A DNA stretch of 64,000 nt from Brachynemurus nebulosus (Eukaryota > Arthropoda > Insecta > Neuroptera > Myrmeleontidae), in assembly GCA_035578155.1 (NCBI GenBank), contig JAPWDM010000005.1:24178877-24242876 (forward strand), given 5' to 3'. How positions within the stretch are numbered: position 1 is the stretch's first letter; each line of letters opens with the position of its first letter. Below the pieces are notes generated by a model. That model ran no database searches. It had not been told where the DNA came from and worked only from the letters and a program-made list of their open reading frames with translations. The position numbers and the translations under genes were made by a program. Shown piece after piece: positions 61,730 through 64,000 of the stretch.

Positions 61730-63140
61730 TGGGTAGACCTGTCCCCCAAATTTTTATTTTAAAATAACATATAAAACATTAAACATTTGTGAGAATAACA
61801 GCACTGTTATTTCAATAATTTCTAATATGGCTGACTTTTTCACAATTACAAAACAATTTTTTATATTTTAACAAAATATTATTATTTTAATATCAGACAA
61901 CTTAGCTAAAGATAATGAGAATTAACAGGAACGAAAGCAATACTCAACAAAAATCGAATTAATAAATGAACGCTTCAGAAAAACACAAAAAATGATACAC
62001 TTTGACAGATGGATGAACAAAACAAAAATACATATCTATTCCTGCACTGTGCAGTACGTTTGGTTTAAAAATCAATATATGTTAGTTTTAACAGCAATTT
62101 GTGACCTCGAGCGACTCAACCATTTTGGACCGCCCGTTACTCGATATCTCACTGAATCATTGAAATCATCATTTTATCACTTGGAAAATATTTTTGCGAT
62201 ATTTGATTGCTTTAGTAGCAAGCTGATCGTCAGATTTTATTCCCAGAGACAAAATTATCCTTGTCTGGGGTCTATAAACTAATATAAACTTAATTTTATA
62301 ATAACAAACAAATATCGTTTTAACATTTTCGGTAAACTGATGGTGGAGTTGTCGTCGGCCAATGCGGCGTATGGAATGAGACGGGTCATGGAGATTGGGA
62401 AGCGGACGGACAGAGAGAATTTGGATAATGATTGCGACGAGATTACCATTACTGTACCATTGGGACTATTTTCGAAAACAATGCAACTAATCCACTGCTA
62501 GTCGGTACGCTACATATATCTGTACAACACTAGTTAGTTAGTATGGCGCTATCTGGCAATTATAGGGGTAATTACTGGGTATTTCTCTATCCTGCTTCGT
62601 CCGTTTTCGATCGTTTTTCGCCTCGTTGTGTTCACATGTCTCTTCTGTGTGTGATGGAAATTTATTGTAATGGTTGATTCACAACTTTTTTTTCTAAGTC
62701 GATTTATTAGGTACTTTTAATTGGTGAATTGATATTGTGCTTTTTTTGGAGGAAAATTTCTCCTTTTAATTGAACCAATCAAAGCTGTAAACTTTGCAAA
62801 ACAGAAAACCAAAGAAACCGCATTTGATGCGGAATGTATTGAGAAACCACAAATATAAACAATTATATTGATTGTTTATTAAAATTTACAACAAAAGTTG
62901 AAACACCAATTATTGGAAATTATCATAATCAGTTGAAAATTAATTAGTAGTATTAACATATTATCAAAATTTATTGATAAAGTTTTTATAACAAAAAAAA
63001 AGTTTTTCTCCATAATTTCTGAAAGCTATTCAGTCATTTTTGAGGTAAAAATTAATTTATTGATCGCGGTGGGATTTCGAACATTTAATATTATGATTGA
63101 AGAGCAAAAATTTAGTGTTAGTAGTCAGTGGGTGTAAGCA
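61730..63140. other. No gene recognised
   Basis: 62340-62640 is less AT-rich, without element ends. It may be unique host DNA, but I see no splice-bounded coding frame. Confidence 0.35.
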
Positions 63141-63146
63141 AAAAGA

Positions 63147-63872
63147 TACCCCTGTCGCAGCTTCTGCATAACATACAGAATTTCCAAAGACTGAACACTG
63201 GTGAGTCTCATATAACAACCTGTATCCATCTAAAATAGTTTAGCTTTCTAACAGTGAACAAATTTTTAAAAACGGTGGTGACGTGTTCTTGAAAGCTTAG
63301 TTTATTTTTATTTTGAAAAATGAAACAGATAGGTGTACTATGATAACAAAAACGATGATGCATTTATTATAAAGACATTCAGCAAATTTCTTAATTTTCT
63401 CAAAAACTAATTTACTTAGAACTTATCTGTTCACTTAGAACATAACTATCTTATGTAATTTTTTACGCTCTTGTCGATAAGTAAAAGAAAATTAAAAATT
63501 TTTTGAATTCTGATCAATTTTTGCAAGAAACCATTCCAAAAACGGCGAAGAATTGCCAAAATTTTGGCTTCTAAAAATCGAACGTGTTTAACTGATCAAC
63601 TTATTCAAGGATTATGGACTTTTAATCTTTTCACCAAATTTTGTAAAAACTAAATGCTTTGTTCGGGAGTTATCGCACAGACACGTACATACATGCTTAA
63701 ATTTTAGTGAAGATCATTTTCGGTTTCTCCAGGCTTCGAAACAAATTTATATCATAGTCCCGAGCTTGAGCTGAATTTCCGGAATGGAGGTGAATTACAG
63801 CGACTCTCATGGTAAGATCTGAATCTTACCATGAGAGTCGCTGTAATTCACCTCCATTCCGGAAATTCAGCT
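63147..63872 (-). repeat. Dispersed repeat family A, fullest copy, with palindromic terminus
   Basis: It starts TACCCCTGTCGCAGCTTC, runs through TGGACTTTTAATCTTTTCAC and GGGAGTTATCGCACAGACAC, then GGTTTCTCCAGGCTTCGAAA. It ends in AGCTGAATTTCCGGAATGGA and a perfect palindrome. Comparison with 18190-18717 shows the same order of blocks in opposite orientation, which defines both family ends. Confidence 0.8.
63769..63872. repeat. Perfect 50-bp inverted repeat with 4-nt loop
   Basis: Every base of 63769-63818 is complementary to 63823-63872; the loop is CTGA. The left arm is the terminal block of family A, so the right arm is an inverted duplicate of that terminus. Confidence 0.95.
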
Positions 63873-64000
63873 AATAGCAACTATTTGCTGCTCTTTTATA
63901 GCAACTATTTGCCGCTCTTTTACAAATTTTAATTATATGCGTAATGGCTGGACGAAGGTGAACTCGCTCCCTTGACCATTTTTACAGTGTAATCTGGCTC
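63873..64000. other. Window end, no feature
   Basis: A 20-bp phrase, TAGCAACTATTTGC-GCTCTTTTA, is tandemly doubled at about 63876-63922. Nothing else is recognised. Confidence 0.5.

Overview
This is eukaryotic nuclear DNA, very AT-rich, with long (TA)n tracts, short GT-AG introns and a dense load of decayed transposable elements. The element types fit an arthropod: TTAA-flanked piggyBac-like, TWA-flanked PIF/Harbinger-like, TA-flanked pogo/Tc1-like, hAT MITEs, Helitron2/Helentron-like elements, and 3' tails of insect non-LTR-type repeats. A hemipteran-type insect is my best guess, but nothing here fixes the species. No conserved host housekeeping gene was recognised.

The only convincing intact gene is a three-exon transposase-type gene at 4606-7460 (+). 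Joined across two small introns of 90 and 77 bp, it gives an uninterrupted 895-residue protein. It combines a Cys-rich N-terminal region, a Mutator-like DDE transposase core and a C-terminal DEDDh 3'-5' exonuclease domain. It lies between a truncated Helentron-like 5' end (2707-3402), a 746-bp inverted-repeat element (3679-4424) and a non-LTR-type tail (7692-8625).

The largest structure is a 5.45-kb Helitron2/Helentron-like non-autonomous element present twice: 8669-14126 and 53160-58612. The copies differ by only a handful of substitutions and one 5-bp indel. Its inverted repeats are asymmetric: terminal at the 5' end, subterminal at the 3' end, and followed by a terminal hairpin. The second copy sits inside one arm of a foldback element, so the pre-insertion site, a short T run, can be read directly. 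A different 1.2-kb element (23612-24813) has the same 3' hairpin but another 5' end, and it carries a piggyBac-like MITE with perfect TTAA duplications.

By region: 1-2700 has a TA tract and a diverged tandem array. 2.7-8.6 kb holds the gene and flanking elements. 8.7-14.1 kb is Helentron copy 1. 15-16.6 kb is a roughly 170-bp satellite interrupted by a hAT MITE and a Harbinger relic. 18-29 kb has copies of a dispersed repeat ('family A'), the 1.2-kb Helentron, piggyBac, pogo and Harbinger relics. 31-38.5 kb has TA-type elements, a Harbinger MITE and two hAT MITEs with exact 8-bp duplications. 39-46.6 kb has a 73-bp tandem array, a Tc1-like element, more satellite, and a hairpin-rich poly(A) retro-insertion nested in a MITE. 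48-53 kb has palindromic elements, satellite, a pogo MITE and a tRNA-like SINE head. 53-58.6 kb is Helentron copy 2. 60.7-63.9 kb has a transposase relic, a short-TIR element and a family A copy ending in a perfect 50-bp-arm palindrome.

Apart from the transposase-exonuclease gene, all coding traces are frameshifted or deleted transposase remnants. Most other open frames are short and chance-like in AT-rich DNA.
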